This document shows, in pieces, positions 50,501 through 63,471 of a stretch of 64,000 nt of DNA. Within the stretch, counting starts at the first letter, position 1. Each line of letters begins with the position of its first letter. The notes under the pieces were generated by a model. It was not told the DNA's origin, did no database searches, and saw only the letters and a list, made by a program, of their open reading frames with translations. The DNA lies in NCBI GenBank assembly GCA_023974075.1, contig CM043789.1, forward strand, positions 37,945,613-38,009,612, given 5' to 3'. The translations under genes were made by a program, and so were the position numbers. Source of the stretch: Chaenocephalus aceratus (Eukaryota; Chordata; Actinopteri; Perciformes; Channichthyidae).

Positions 50501-53500
50501 ATTCATGTTTAATAAAAGAAAGAGGGGGAAAACTGTGACGGAAGGTGAAGAACAGGGCGAGCAGGTACCCAGCGGGGGTGTGTGGAGAACATTGTGTCAG
50601 AGGACATAATCACAACATGTACCCGTTTCAAGCAAATGCCGTTCTTGAATTTTCCCCGTTACATTTCAGTGTGACCAATCGGCAGCGCTGGAACGGCTTC
50701 AGTGGTACAGGCGCACTGAAAAGTAATCACGATGTCCTCTCCCCCGAGTACTGGGCAGGGTTTCATTTCCACCTCCACACTCCCAGGAGAGGTGCAGGGG
50801 CTGAAGGGGGGGTCGTGATCACAACACAGGGAGGAGGCCGACATCTGGCTGCCTGTCTGACAGAAACCTAATGGGGGGCTAATGGGAGAGAGTAACATCT
50901 CAGAGACCACTGCTGTGACCTTGACATGAGCCTGTGGAGGCAGGTAAAGAGGAGGAGGTGAAGTGCCATTAAAGAGGGTGACATGTATTTGTCTTTTATC
51001 CATTACCTCTTTCTGTTTATTTGAACTTCTCTTACCTCCTGTGTCCAGTTAGTGACCCCACGGAGAACTTCAGCACAAAGCAAAGAGATGTTGTTGTCTC
51101 TCTCCTGTGTGTGGGTGGATGATTCAGTTTGTATGTGTGCGGGTGGTGCCTGCGTCAGAATAAATGTTTGAATAAGTGTTACTTTCCTCACTTCGTTGTT
51201 ATTTCTCTTAACTGTTTGAAATGCTTAAAGTGCCTTTCTGTGCCTTACTTGATCTTTTTATTACGACAGACTAAAACTGAAAGATTTTTTAACACTCTTT
51301 CAAGTTTCAATGATGTTCTTGTAAAGTCAACAGCCAGTAGTATTTGATGACTTTGGAGACTGATGAGTCCTTACACAGTTACGTTTTGTTTCAACTGTTG
51401 CAAACCAACTTCATCACCACTGCAATCTGAAGGGCAGAACAAAGGGAGCCAAAGCTGTTGCACGTGATTATTTTAGTAACAACTCATTGCAGCCACTAAG
51501 ATTCCTCCTGACATTTTAAGGATTTCACTTTTGTGCTTGAGATGGTCTTGTGCTTGTGACTACAGATTGTGGGCAGTATGTCTGTCTCAGTGATCCAGAT
51601 CATAGGGGTCAGGTCTGCAGGGACAGCCAATGAGCATCACACACAGTAAAGGGGAGAGCCACTACAGCCTGATCAATCTGAGCTTTCATTAAAAGGCTGC
51701 CAAGCCATTTGCAACCCGATACAATATCAATATTGTGGTACCACCGAGAGACCTCCAGAGCTGTTAGGCAAGCCGCTGGCAGCTTAACTGTCATTACCGG
51801 GCAGGCAACATGCCAGAGACCCCCTTCATGGACCACTTAGGCTCCCCCCTTGGTCCCGAACACAGGTCAGTGCAGACAGATGGGCTGTCTGGGCATCTGT
51901 CCAGGGGACGAGGCAGAGAGAGACGGATCCCGACCTGTAGAGGAGGAGACACACAGAGCCCACATCGGAGGGAAGATGTGGGCTGTGTGTGTTGTTACGG
52001 TTACACATCACTGCGGTTTCACCTGAGGCTTATTTGTTGGCCGTGGGTGTTTTTCTGTCTTGGTCTTTCACCATGCATGATTACAAGAAGCATCGCACAT
52101 GTTTGTTTTCAAACCGAACAAAAGACAATGAGTTTTCAGTGCCAAACACCCTCTCTGAACTTTGTAGGTGTTGGTTGAGATACAGGAAATCTGCTCTTGG
52201 CGCACATCCCAAGCTTCCTGCTGGGAAAACCACGAGCACTGAATGGCGCTCTGTGGGGATTTCTGAGCAAAGCAAATGGGGGGAATATAAGTGGCCTTAC
52301 ATAGAAAAGCCTCTGTAATTCAGATCATTGTGCAAAGGTCTCCCCTCTGTGCTCCGGTCTTAACCCCCTGTGTGGTTCCGATAGGGGAGGGGGGATCAGT
52401 GTGTGCGTCTCTAAACCCCCAGTAATCCGCCGACAAAAGGGCGAGGAGAAAGCCAGCCAGAGAGAGCGAGGGGGGTTAGGACAGAGAATGGGCGGAGTGA
52501 AAAAGTAAAGAAGTGGTCGTCGCCTCTCCAACCCCCAAGGGTATGCTTAACATCGGAGAAGATGGTCCTCACTGCGCCCACAAACCCCCACCATCGAAGG
52601 ATAAAACAACCCGCTGCTGTGTAGGGCCCCTTTGAGCAGTCAAGAGCCTTTGTTTATCAGTCAAGTCAAAGAATCCCAAGGCCATCGGTGTGATCACTTC
52701 TTCCACAACTCGACTCTCAGCGTATTGATTTATCTGGGCTGTGATTTATTCAGCGGGTTGGCGGCAGATGTTTACTGAAAGTTGAAACCGATATTGTCTG
52801 TAATCATCATTAAGTCAGGCCATTAGGAGGAGTCCCCAGTGCAGGTGCTAATTTGATGATGGGAGAGAAATGGTATGTAATTAAAACACAACAAATGACA
52901 GATTAAAATCTATGAGTCCTGTGGAACGTGATCTAATTTAACACAACGCGTGCGCCGCTTACAAACTAGATGGGTAATGCAATTATCCGAGCAGATTGAA
53001 TATCACTGTGTGCATCCCAATTATGTTTCTCTTATCAAGCTGTTTTTGTTTTATGCGAGTCTTATCAGATCATATTTTAAGTGATGTTTCATTGTCTGTC
53101 ATGCAGAATTCATTTGGACCAGACGAGGGCTCCGTGAGGTGTTGAGGTCGGTGGTACAATTGGCCCCGGCTGACTTGTCTGTAATCCATTTAGCTGAGAT
53201 GTGACACACTGTAGGGGGGCTTTGCCTCTGGTCAATAAGTGCCAATAAGGAGCAGCCATCACTCAGCGGGCTGCCCTGTCCACCAGCTTGCTCGCTTGTT
53301 TCAGCTGTCAACCTCTGACTCAAAGGAGCTGGGAATTGCGCCGCTCTCTCGGACGCACCGCGAATGGCTTTCCCATACAATCCTCAATGGGACGGGAAAG
53401 GCACGCACACTTGCAGACTGCAAAGCAGGCACATTTCCCTCTGACATCAGAATAAACCCATCTGAAGTGAAAACAGCTATACGTATTTACAAAACACCAT

Positions 53501-53877
53501 TCACAGTTGCTCACTCTCCCCGTTTGAAAGCCCTGGAGGTGGGGCTGTGGGGGGTTGAACTCAAGACGGGGACAATCGGGTCTCTGTTTGTGTTTTCTCT
53601 AACACCTCCGTGTTCTCTTTGGGCTCTGTTGGAGCGTACTGCGAGGGTGCAGGGGAGGAGGGGGGTGCCGTGACCCTGCCGAAAAACTCTGACTGAAGCC
53701 CTTCAAAAAAGCCTACAGACCACCGCGCTAGCCCGACATGCCACTCTGTTGCTGCTGGAAACGGAGCGAGAGCGAAGTGGACGTGTTGATGAAAGGGAAA
53801 GCTAGCCTCTTGAGAGATGGAGGCCAAATCCAGCGACCAAACCTCCTCGCTGCAGAAGCTTTTGATGCTGTTAGTAT
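44564..53877. other. Long non-repetitive tract without recognised genes
   Basis: More than 9 kb with almost no mobile elements. It has a poly-C run of about 16 at 44800-44815. The longest open frame (47449-48177, + strand) shows no domain. This low repeat content contrasts with the rest of the window. Confidence 0.5.
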
Positions 53878-54010
53878 CAGAAAGTCTGAATCAGACACAG
53901 GTTTATTGCCAAGTAGGTTAGAACATACAAAGACATGCCCTTGGTGTATATGGTGCATACATAAACACAGACAAAGAAGATACATTGTAAGAAATGGACC
54001 ACTACTATGT
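53878..54010 (-). mobile_element. Possible LINE/SINE 3' end fragment
   Basis: GAATCAGACACAGGTTTATT followed by GCCAAGTAGGTTAGAACATA resembles, in reverse, a common fish retroposon 3' end (TTGGC-AATAAA...). Boundaries are unclear. Confidence 0.35.
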
Positions 54011-54362
54011 AAAAAAAGAAGATTATAACAAATGTATTTACGTGAAATATAGATATACGAAAAACGACGTACAGTTTAATATGAGATTATTTGTACAAAT
54101 GGGTAAAATGTCCAGCGTTGTTACTTGTGGTGTGGCTGAAGTCCAAGCTCATTACAGATAACATCTTCACTGTGTTGAACCTGTTGGTGACAAACAGACA
54201 GGCAGTGGCTGTGTGATGTCCCACTAGTGCTGTCAGGCCTCACAGTATCAGAACAATGCAACAATGCCACGCTGGTGATGTCCTCCAGATTCAGGGATAA
54301 TTAGAACTGCTGTTCTCTCCTTTCATGTCCCCTTGTTGGAGAGAGAAGTTTGAAGTCTGATA

Positions 54363-54368
<6 letters not shown>

Positions 54369-54440
<72 letters not shown>
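54369..54440. repeat. (GT)n microsatellite
   Basis: A perfect run of 36 units. Confidence 0.97.
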
Positions 54441-54442
<2 letters not shown>

Positions 54443-56085
54443 TGTGTATATGGGGTACATTTATAGTCAACAGACCCAGGGAGTCTGTCAGAGCTCTTTG
54501 TTCTCAAGCGAGAACACATCATGACTCTCTCTCTCCCTCTCTCTATCTCTCTCTCTCTTTTCCTCATCCTCTTATTTTTTCAACTCAACCATTCAACCGG
54601 CATCCCATCACTCGCACCATTTACAAAGATAATGGACCCTGTGGATTATAGAGTTGCAGAGATGGAGATGATTTGTCTGGGTGTGGACCAAGCCAAGTGT
54701 GTGAGGGTGAATTTCAAAGTGTTAGGTGACCAGAAGATGACTTCTGAGGACCTTTTCTTACTCTGTGTATTTTCATTCCTAATTCAAAAGTGTGCTTGTT
54801 TATCGACCCATGTTGCTTTCACTTACATACCCGTTACTCACAGCTGGCGTCAACCCAAAGGCATTACACTATGATGCGTTATCTCCTCTGCTCAGGCCAA
54901 GAAAGTTCTTCACTTACTTTGAACTTAAGCCACATTTTAACAGAATCGAATCTCTTGACTCGAGTCTCTTGGAAGGGTTGTTTTGTTTTACATTCGCAAA
55001 ATCAGTTCATCACTTGGTGCCTACACATATTTTATACTACCTTGGTTGAGCTTCCAAGCAAGTTTTCATGCGATACTAGAAAGTAGCCACTGATCCTTCA
55101 GAGGGAATTTCCACTAGAATCATCCGTTGCCTGACACAAGACATCTTGCACAATTCACCATATTTAAATAAGCTACCATTAATAGTGGCCACAATTTAAT
55201 TCACTGACATGACCACGTATATTTCTTTAATGGCAGCCTGCTTAAATATGCCATGTTCCATAAAAGAAATACAGACGTTCTTCTGTTTGGTCGCAGTACT
55301 ATGCAACGGAAATCTGGCATAAGGCGCATGGTTGTAAATCTTCATACCATACATTTACCTTTGACCATATGATGCTAAATCTAGGTGGGTGAGGCCAGAT
55401 ATATAAACAATCTGAATGTGCATGTAAGATAAGATGATAGCGTGTGCGTGAGTGAGTGAATCTGGCAGCCGGAACACATCTCAGCTTCGCCTTTTTTCTC
55501 AGGGCAACAGACATACTGCAGGATTAATGATGTGTTGAGTGCTAAAATTACACTCGTTCATTTTCACTGTTAGGGCGGGACATTCCACATGGATTTAAAG
55601 GTTAGGGAGGAATATCATTTATAAAGAAGGAAAGAAAAACGATGGCATAGGCATTACAGTTTACAGCTGCTGCAGAAAGAAAGATCACTCACCTGAGAGT
55701 CCTCATCGCAGCACAAATCTCCCTCTCTCACTTTTCAAGGCCGACCACGGCTCTTTGTGTCTGCGTGTGTGACAGGAAACAGCTTTGCAGGTTCTGACTG
55801 TCATCTTAAATGTCTGCAGAGTGCCGAGCTTACCGGAACCTCAGGGAAATCTAAATTAAATCTTCCCGGTGAATGGGATCGCCCTTCACTTTATCTCTCG
55901 TCGTTAAAGTTAGTTATTAGGAAGCCACATTTTTCAAAGAATGTGTAGGCACTCTTTTTAAACCAGAGAGCGTTTGGAGAGCTTTTGAATGTGAATGCAG
56001 GGTTATCAGCCAGCGACTGGAGATGTTTGAAGAGACCGTGCGCTGACCTGTCAAGGAGCCAAGGTTTAGATGTCATCTACCAGCT
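54441..56085. other. No gene recognised
   Basis: A CT-rich stretch (54525-54560) after the GT array, then unassigned AT-rich DNA. Confidence 0.55.
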
Positions 56086-56088
56086 TTA

Positions 56089-57054
56089 GGCTGTGGCCAC
56101 ACGAGGACGAAAACGGTCGTTTGCATTACTGTTTAGTGTCATATAGACCGTTTCGGCCACACGAGGACGACCGAATACGGCACTAAACGACTGAGGAAAC
56201 GATAACGGGTCCCAAGGTGGATAGAAACGGCATACACAACGCTCTGGGGGTCCAACGGCTCCGTGTGTACGCCCTGTACGATAATTTTTTGATAATGATG
56301 AGGCAATAGCCCTGCCTCTCCCCACCCTCTGCTGCTCACCCCCGCGTCAAAAGTAAAACTGCACACTGAATTCAGATTATTTATCTTTCTCTCGATATGG
56401 ACATAAACGCGAGTGAAGTCTGATCTGACAGGACTGAGACACGCAGCTCTGCTCACCTGCAGCTCCTCCCGCTGCAGCAAAACACACACTTCAAGTCAGA
56501 TCATCGCCTTAGCTATTTTAATTACCTCTCAAACTACCTAAACTAGTTATAAATATGTTTATTGTTACTGTCGGCCGGGCCACTCATTACTGGATCAGCT
56601 GCTGCATGAGACAGACACTGACGCTGTCCGAAGAGAGGGAGGAAAAAGAGAGGCTCCGTGTATTTTATTATTATAATATATAGAGTCGTTATTCATTTGT
56701 TTTTAAAGCTCAATAAATAACAAAGAAGACTTTTGACCGGCACTTTTATCATTTGTCCGGAAGATTTTAAACTTTAATACACGTTGACTGGCGAAAAACT
56801 CCCACCGCGGAGAATAAACAGAAGGGCAACCATGACAACCATGCTTCTTCGCTGCTTTTGTGGAGGAAGTTACAGCGCCACGTACAGGCTCCTGCATGTA
56901 CTGCAGCTTCTCCAGCGGTTGGAGCTAAACGGAGCGGTCTCGTGTGGACAGACACTATCCGGATGACTATTGCGTGTGGACGGAAGCTTGTTTGTGATTG
57001 CGTTTGCGTTAATCCTATGCGTTTAGCCGTTTTCGTCCTCGTGTGGCCGCAGCC
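56089..57054. mobile_element. Harbinger-like MITE with 28-nt inverted repeat
   Basis: The ends GGCTGTGGCCACACGAGGAC... and its complement (GTCCTCGTGTGGCCGCAGCC) match over 28 nt with one difference. TTA at 56086-56088 and 57055-57057 fits the 3-bp TWA duplication of PIF/Harbinger. A third copy of GGCCACACGAGGACGA lies at 56154. The 966-bp interior holds no transposase. Confidence 0.85.
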
Positions 57055-57057
57055 TTA

Positions 57058-60000
57058 GGCACCTGACATGAGTAAACTGTCCTCTCCAGATAAATGTTAG
57101 CATTGGATGCTAAATAACAACTCAAAACTACCCATGGAAGGTAGCAGGAATGTTGTTACGACACAAACAAAAGTTAAGGGGTAGAAAACATGGTAGGATT
57201 ATGTAAACCACTAATAGAACAACATTTCACATTTACAAATGACCCTTTAGTTTGATTTTAGCAATGATTTTAGTTTGGTTTAGAAAGGGGTTGCTTATAT
57301 GTTTAACCTACAGGGAATTTTGTTTGCATTAATTGTGCTCCTATTGCAGTTTACGTCTACTGCAGGCATCTGTTTTCACACTACTACCTGTTTAGAAAAC
57401 CAAATACAGAGCCACGGGAGTTATTTCTGGACTCTGACAACACAGCTCCAAGCGAATAATCAATTGGCTCCACGTCTGCCTGCTTTGTGTTTCATCCAAG
57501 TTCAACCAAGAAGCTGATGGTGTGTCAGTGTTCACAGCTCCTTTACATTGCTCCCAAGTTGCCAAAAAAGTATTATTACAGAATTCTCAGTCCGTACCTC
57601 ACTTATTGGGTCAAGAGCCAAATGCTGTATGGGTCCATGTAAGCATGAGATTGACTAACCTGATTGAGAATAAGATGTTGCGGTGTAGTTTCTCCATATG
57701 TTTGTGGTTGACATGCAGAGGATGATAAACCAAGGATAGCAACAAACCATGGCTCCTTATTATCATGAAAAAAGCATTCCATACTGTATTGAGGATTGCA
57801 AACCCCTCCTTCTACCGACACATACTCAAACCCATGCAAACTCGCACATAAACTGCTTTGAGAGAAAGTTACTCTCACATAGATGCATGCCGTAACAGAA
57901 TTTGCATTTGAATGCCAACTTTTGTTGGTAAGTTTGAAGGGTCCTTGGAGATTTTGCACATTCTGTTCGGAGCCAATGGGAACAAAGTCACACATTAGCC
58001 AAAGCCCTGCCAGGCTCAATTATGACCAAAGGGATTGGCTTGATAGTGTTGCAGCGAGCCACATTCAGAGCTGGATGTGTCTATTTAAACTTTCCTCTCC
58101 ACTTCCTTTATGTTTTCCAGCAGTTTTTGGCAAATTCCTGCATACAGAATGAAGCAGAGGAGATTCAGAGGCTCTCTGCTAGCGATTTCGGTTTAATTCA
58201 GTGCTACTTTGTAGGGAAGCATCGGTCTGTGGATCTAGTGTTCATGTTTGCGAAAAATCCATCTGCAATGGAAGTGCTCAGGCTTTGTTCCAAACTATGC
58301 CTCCTGGTTTTTCTTTCTAAGACTCTCCGTCTTCTCCTCTCCATCTCTCTCAGAACATTTGGAATAGAGAATCCGTGAGTCTGGATGTGGGCTTTCTCCT
58401 CCATATTTCATATGCATTATGAGACCCAGCTGATTAAATTGCAAGTGAACGCCATGACTCGTCCTCCTTCAATATGTAATACATTTCTTTTTTCCTCGGT
58501 TTTCTCATATTCCGTCTGTCGGTTTCGTGGCTTCTCAGGAGGATGAATCAGACTGTATGCATGTTTCAAGGCCTAAGGTGTTTTCGATAGATGGGGAAAG
58601 TACCGTAACACCTCTGCAAAGTCTTTGTGAGATTGATCAAGCACTCTCTCCGCTTTATCCCCACCTCTTCTGTACTGTGAAGCTTGAAGTACAGCAGCGT
58701 GTCGTCGGGCAGTGCAACATGTCTGTCTGTCGATCTGGTGTTTGTTATCATCCCTCCACCGTCTCACCATCATGCCCGTGGTGTGACATGGCCAGCCCTG
58801 TTCTCACGGCATTTATAATTCAGTCTTATCAATAAGAGATGGACGGCATTAAGATTTTATCTGGTGATGCAGTGCTGCTGTCTCTGAGAGCCTCTTTACA
58901 AGCGAATGACTGAAGAGTAAAACTTTCCCTCTCTGTTCTGACTTCCAGGCATCACTTGGCTTTAGTATAACCTTAGACGATCCTTGTTCCGACAATATGC
59001 TTTTAGAAGCTGATTCCTTGTGCTCGCCAACTCCCCAGCCCTTCCTCATCATGTTGTCTCGTGCTTCTGTCTAAATGGCACAAATGTATCTTTCAATCCG
59101 TGCTATCCGTGCTATCGGGCTGAATCAGCGTTGTCGGTTCGTAGCTTAGCGGAAAGAGCTGATGTGTGCAGAGGTCTGTCAGGAAAACAAGATTTAAATC
59201 ATCCCAACATGGATGGCCTTGCATTATTAATGCATACGTGCCATCACACTGTGCATGTGGTTGGAGAACAGCTTGGCTAGTAACTGCTGTTTTCTAATGG
59301 TTGTCCATCTCTGTATTTTCCCACACATCTTCAAGGTATATTGGCGTCCGTCTGTTTTGACATACTGGTTTCCTCTTTTTTCTCTGCGGTTTAATGTAGC
59401 ATCTGCCACCCGGAGAGATAAACAATACGGCCTAGATAAAAGAGAGAGGGGACAGCAAACTGGAAAAAAAGGACTGTATGTGTCAGTTAGAGCTGTGATA
59501 AAAGCCTGGAAATCCAATTAGTCCTTCGAATCAGGGAGAAGGAGGAGGCCTCTGGGGAGGGATGTCGGGAGATATCTACCACCGTGGCGTGTCAATAACA
59601 CAACATTTACATACTATTGATGGATCGGCATTGAAAATCGAGCTGAATGTCTTCTTGTAAACCAAGACTATATTTAGTATTCTTCCTTGACAGGTTGTGC
59701 CTACATCAGCTTTTTGAACAGATAAACAACTATCAAAGGGAAATACTGTACCTCCCACATCGAAAAAACCGCTCTGAAAGAGGAATCAATGGTCTTCATT
59801 TAAACACCCTGGATCTATTCACTCTAGATGTCCCGGAATCCATTTTGGGGACGAGGTATTCACTGCTAGTTGCATACAGGTTTATTGTGGATTCCCTCAT
59901 TGACGGTGTCTTGTTTTCATCCCAAGGCGTAAATGAAAGAGGGATGCAGGCAGGGAGAGAAGACGAAGAATGACCAAGGACAGCACAGCGCCGCGGGTCA

Positions 60001-60719
60001 GAGCTTATGTGTTCCTCTGGGGAAGAACCTCAGGAGAACGCCACAGCAAGCACAGCTGCTGTTGGACAGTGTTATTGGTGTGTTTGTGTGCATGTAGTGT
60101 GTATTTCTGTGTGTAGGTGTGTTTCACGTTTGTGAAAAGCAAGAACACGACAGAGGATAGAGGACATGTGTGGGTGTTTGGTGAGAAGTTAATGTGCACA
60201 ACCTGGACAACAGTGTAGAGTTGAGATGAACAGGGAGCTTTGTTTGAGGCAGAAGAGCGATGTTTCTCACCTATAATACTAAATGGCCGTTATTATGTCA
60301 TCATGATCGTGGATTTAAGGTGGAATGGCCCTACTGGCCCTCCTGGATGGGTCAGTAGGCTGTAGTCATCTATTCATAAACATGATCGCCACAAGTAGGT
60401 TCAAAATCACAAGCTGTTTAGGGCAGTAATAATTAGTACTTAAGTAATAAACAAAAAACAAACTCGGGTGACGTAGTATAAAGACTGACAAAGTGTGCGT
60501 ATGTAGAAGGACGGGGGGGATGAAACAAACACATAGCGTTAACCCAGGAGACCAATATTTGTTTAATGTGTGAAAAAAAAATATTCAAAAAGGCCTTGTT
60601 GTTGGTTTTGGAATGTTCCTTTCCTATAGTGCAGCGTTTTCAAAGTGTGAGGCGCCGCGTGAGAAAAAAATATATCGAGAAACAGTGAATGAATCAGTCA
60701 TTTCAGCTAACTTTTATGC
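57058..60719. other. No gene recognised
   Basis: Single-copy-looking sequence. GCAGCGTTTTCAAAGTGTGA near 60632 resembles one hAT end, but no partner end is found. Confidence 0.5.
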
Positions 60720-61170
60720 GAAGCGGCAACATGCAGTGTGCGAAAAAGCACACGTCTGATCTGACAAGTATATCTTTCCATTGACGTGTCCGACGACAAG
60801 TGACTTTTTTCGCCCATAAATGTTAGTTTTGTTCTGCTTGTCGATTCCTAAGGAAATGCATCTTCGCCGCTTCTGTACTGTTAGGCAGGGCGGGCGGGAC
60901 GTGTAGCACAGCGGCGGGTTGGGAAGCAAAACTCGGTTCCGAGTAAGAAAAAATAACAATTGTCCGGTCCCGGGAATAATAAGAGTTGTTCGGGACAGGA
61001 GGCGGAGGCCGAGCCAATCAGAGCAGACTGGGCTCTGGTTCAGACAGAGGGTGAAAAGAGGTGCTGCAGCACAGGCAGTATGAGAGAAATAAAGAGCTTT
61101 TGAACGTTTAAAGCATGAGACATGTCCCAGTACAACACAAAATATGAACCTGAAGATGAACATATATCTC
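60720..61170. mobile_element. Degraded repeat, probably a MITE right end
   Basis: CCAATCAGAGCAGACTGGGC, CAGACAGAGGGTGAA, TTTAAAGCATGAGACATG and ATATGAACCTGAAGATGAAC resemble a frequent fish piggyBac-type MITE. No boundaries or target duplication are seen. The call is from memory of the family. Confidence 0.35.
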
Positions 61171-61288
61171 TTTCTTCATTGCATGACAAACATACTTATT
61201 TTAAAAAACCTTTATCTTTCTAAACCAACGCATTAACATTTTCCATTTGGTTAAAACGGCCTCTGTCACGTGTGGGTAGGTTGCAGTT

Positions 61289-61635
61289 TGCCCATGTTCC
61301 CTTGGTTTGCCCACGTTCCCTTGGTTTGCCCATGTTCCCTTGGTTTGCCCACGTTCCCCTTGTTTCGCCCACGTTCCCTTGGTTTTGCCCACGTTCCCTT
61401 GTTTTGGCCCACTTTCCCTTGGTTTTGCCCACGTTTCCCTTGGTTTGCCCACGTTCCCTTGTTTGCCCATGTTCCTTGGTTGCCCACGTTCCCTTGTTTT
61501 GCCCATGTTCCCTTGGTTTGCCCACGTTCCCTTGTTTTGCCCACGTTCCCTTGTTTTCCCACGTTCCCTTGTTTTGCCCACTTTCCCTTGGTTTGCCCAC
61601 GTTCCCTTGGTTTGCCACGTTCCCTTGGTTTGCCC
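61289..61635. repeat. 19-copy minisatellite, 17-20-bp unit
   Basis: The unit GCCCACGTTCCCTTGGTTT, with CATG/CACG and TTGG/TTG variants, is repeated about 19 times. Variable unit length breaks any common frame, so the open frames on both strands are incidental. Confidence 0.95.
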
Positions 61636-61964
61636 ACGTCTGAAGCAATATAATGGTAAAGAAAACAACTGATAACGGCCAATCTGTAGGCTGATGTCAT
61701 ACACAACAGTTTTGTCTTGTTAGTCATGTCTCATCCCATAAATGTTGACAACACTTCAGATTCTGTCTTTAATAAGTGCGACGTTGTGTGTGTGTGTATC
61801 GAGGCGCAGTGCGTGTGTGTTTGTGTGTATTTGTTCATTTTTCTTGCTTATCCCCATGTGGCACTGTATTCCAGTCGGGTTGTCGTTAAGGTGTTGTTGT
61901 CCTAACAGAGAGACGTAGCTGTTGTCTTGTTTTTATGGTCTATATCTTCTGGCCATCTTTACTC

Positions 61965-62015
61965 ACACACGCGCGCACACACACACGCACACACACACGC
62001 ACACACACACACACA
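61965..62015. repeat. (CA)n microsatellite with CG interruptions
   Basis: CA units interspersed with CG (CGCGCACACACACACG). Confidence 0.93.
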
Positions 62016-63200
62016 CCCCCCCACCTTACCTTACTGACAGTGGAGCGTCTCAGTGGGCACACTAATACTACTGCTTGTAAACTGACTTTATGGTTATTGT
62101 CACTGAAGTGTATTCCTGCTCTAATTGTCTGTCAGGACACACATCCAGCTTTGGGGTATCGTCCTCTCGTAATAATTGGATATAAAATAGCAAAGAAAAG
62201 CTTAATGTTAGAGAATCAAATGTTTCTAGTTTATTTAACCTATTTTTATATACAAGTTACATTCTTAATAAAGCATTCTTAAGAGTTAAGTTGCTTTATC
62301 TGCTGAGATGTAATCTGCAATGAACATGGATGAATAGTATAAATATGAATAAGTCAAACACTTGTTTCTAATGGTTTCTTTCGCTTTAACCCAGTTATAG
62401 TCCCAGTACCCAGTATAACCCAGTACAGTCTTTCGATCTTGGCTTTTATAGTGATAGTAGTTAAGGCTGCGGTCCGGATAGTGAGGCAACACTGCCTCAG
62501 GTTTATAAAAGCAGTATTACAGTTGCCACGGTAAACTCAGGGGGGCTTTACTGTTAATGAGGAAGAGCTAGTGGGGAACTAATAGGATTGTAGTGAAATT
62601 TGGTGAACTGCGTGTAAAGATTGATTATAAAAAAGCTCCATTTAACACGTATTTGGCTCTAATTGTTAAACTACACAAGGAGAGCAGAAGTTGCAATGTT
62701 CTGCTCGTCCAGAAGCAGGTCTCTTTATTGACCTTGGTGATATTGCTACATTAGCATTCGCAGTTCTCTTTTTTACAGCTGCTTTATCACTTCTGTGCCG
62801 CGAGGTGTTTTTGAAGTTGTCTACTCTTTCGAACACATTTTCACTCTGCTCATTGACCCCTGTCTTCATCAACCTCCTCTCATCCCCTCCTCTTCTGTCT
62901 CTGTCCTTCACCTCTGCCCCCCCCACACCTCCTCCCACTCTCACCCTCTCAGGGGGAGGTGAGTCCTGTGCTGGCCCCGGGCCCAGGACCATTAGCCCCA
63001 GCCTGGCAGCCATGTGCTCATCACCAGAGATCATTACACCCGGCCAATGACACCACTCTAATGCATCATTAATGATTGATTAACGAGCTGAGCCCAAACG
63101 GGTGCGTTTGTGTGGAAGAGCACCCTGTAATGGCTGTGCAAGGCTTGCATCTGCTGTTTCCCCCGTGTTTAGTCTGTGTGTAGTTGTTTCATTCTGTGTC
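62016..63200. other. No gene recognised; immediately upstream of the sulf2 coding exon
   Basis: AT-rich, then a CT-rich patch (62870-62950). It is probably intronic if the upstream non-coding exon exists. Confidence 0.55.
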
Positions 63201-63211
63201 TTATCCCTCAG
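63201..63211 (+). promoter_or_regulatory. sulf2: Splice acceptor preceding the sulf2 coding exon
   Basis: TTATCCCTCAG follows a T-rich stretch (GTTTCATTCTGTGTC). It lies 62 nt before the start codon and implies at least one upstream non-coding exon, as is usual for SULF genes. Confidence 0.65.
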
Positions 63212-63471
63212 GTTGAGGGTGCTCACTCCTTTGAGTGAAACGAAGGACGAGGAGGCGACTGCAGGGAAGCGCGATGGCAGGGCGGGGGCTCTCCGGCCCT
63301 CTCCCTATATTCACCCTGCTTCTTGTCCTGGTGGGATTCCTACCTGTGACCCAAGGCTCTGGCCACTTGTCTGGGTATCGCCTGAGGTCACGCCTGCAGA
63401 GGGATCGCCACTTCCGCAACATCCGACCCAACATCATACTCATCCTCACCGATGATCAGGACATAAACTGG
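63212..63471 (+). CDS. sulf2: First coding exon of a SULF2-like heparan sulfate 6-O-endosulfatase (partial gene)
   Basis: Extracellular sulfatases of the SULF family remove 6-O-sulfates from heparan sulfate at the cell surface and so tune Wnt, FGF and BMP signalling. Seen here: a pyrimidine-rich tract and AG acceptor at 63210-63211, 62 nt of 5' UTR, ATG at 63274 in good context (G at -3 and +4), then 66 codons to a GTGAGA donor at 63472. Residues 1 to about 28 form a signal peptide (charged start, LLLVLVG core, TQG end). An arginine-rich linker with LQRDR follows, then RPNIILILTDDQD, the start of the sulfatase fold; its paired aspartates bind calcium in this family. The N-terminal linker resembles SULF2 more than SULF1. 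The catalytic cysteine (CxPSR), hydrophilic domain and C-terminus lie beyond the window. An in-frame GTG upstream at 63235 is not the likely start. The exon ends in phase 0 with DINW, where family members I recall read D-[IV]-E-L-G with a split last codon (see findings). Which teleost paralogue (a or b) is not decidable. Confidence 0.88.
63274..63357 (+). other. sulf2: Signal peptide of the sulfatase
   Basis: The first 28 codons encode MAGRG, a proline, a leucine/valine-rich core, and a small-residue end (TQG) before SGH. This is a classical secretory signal; the cleavage position is inferred. Confidence 0.7.

Noticed and set aside
60632..60660. hAT left end GCAGCGTTTTCAAAGTGTGA
   Set aside because: No matching right end or 8-bp duplication was found, so no element can be delimited.
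61289..61635. CRISPR-like repeat array
   Set aside because: The units are contiguous with no spacers, and the setting is a vertebrate genome.
61201..61727. Open frames of 120-170 codons on both strands with repeated GKPRERGQTKGTW-like peptides
   Set aside because: They are translations of the 17-20-bp minisatellite. Unit length changes shift the frame repeatedly.
63235..63273. Upstream GTG as the start of the sulfatase
   Set aside because: It would add a highly basic leader before the signal peptide. The ATG at 63274 has good context and gives a normal signal peptide.
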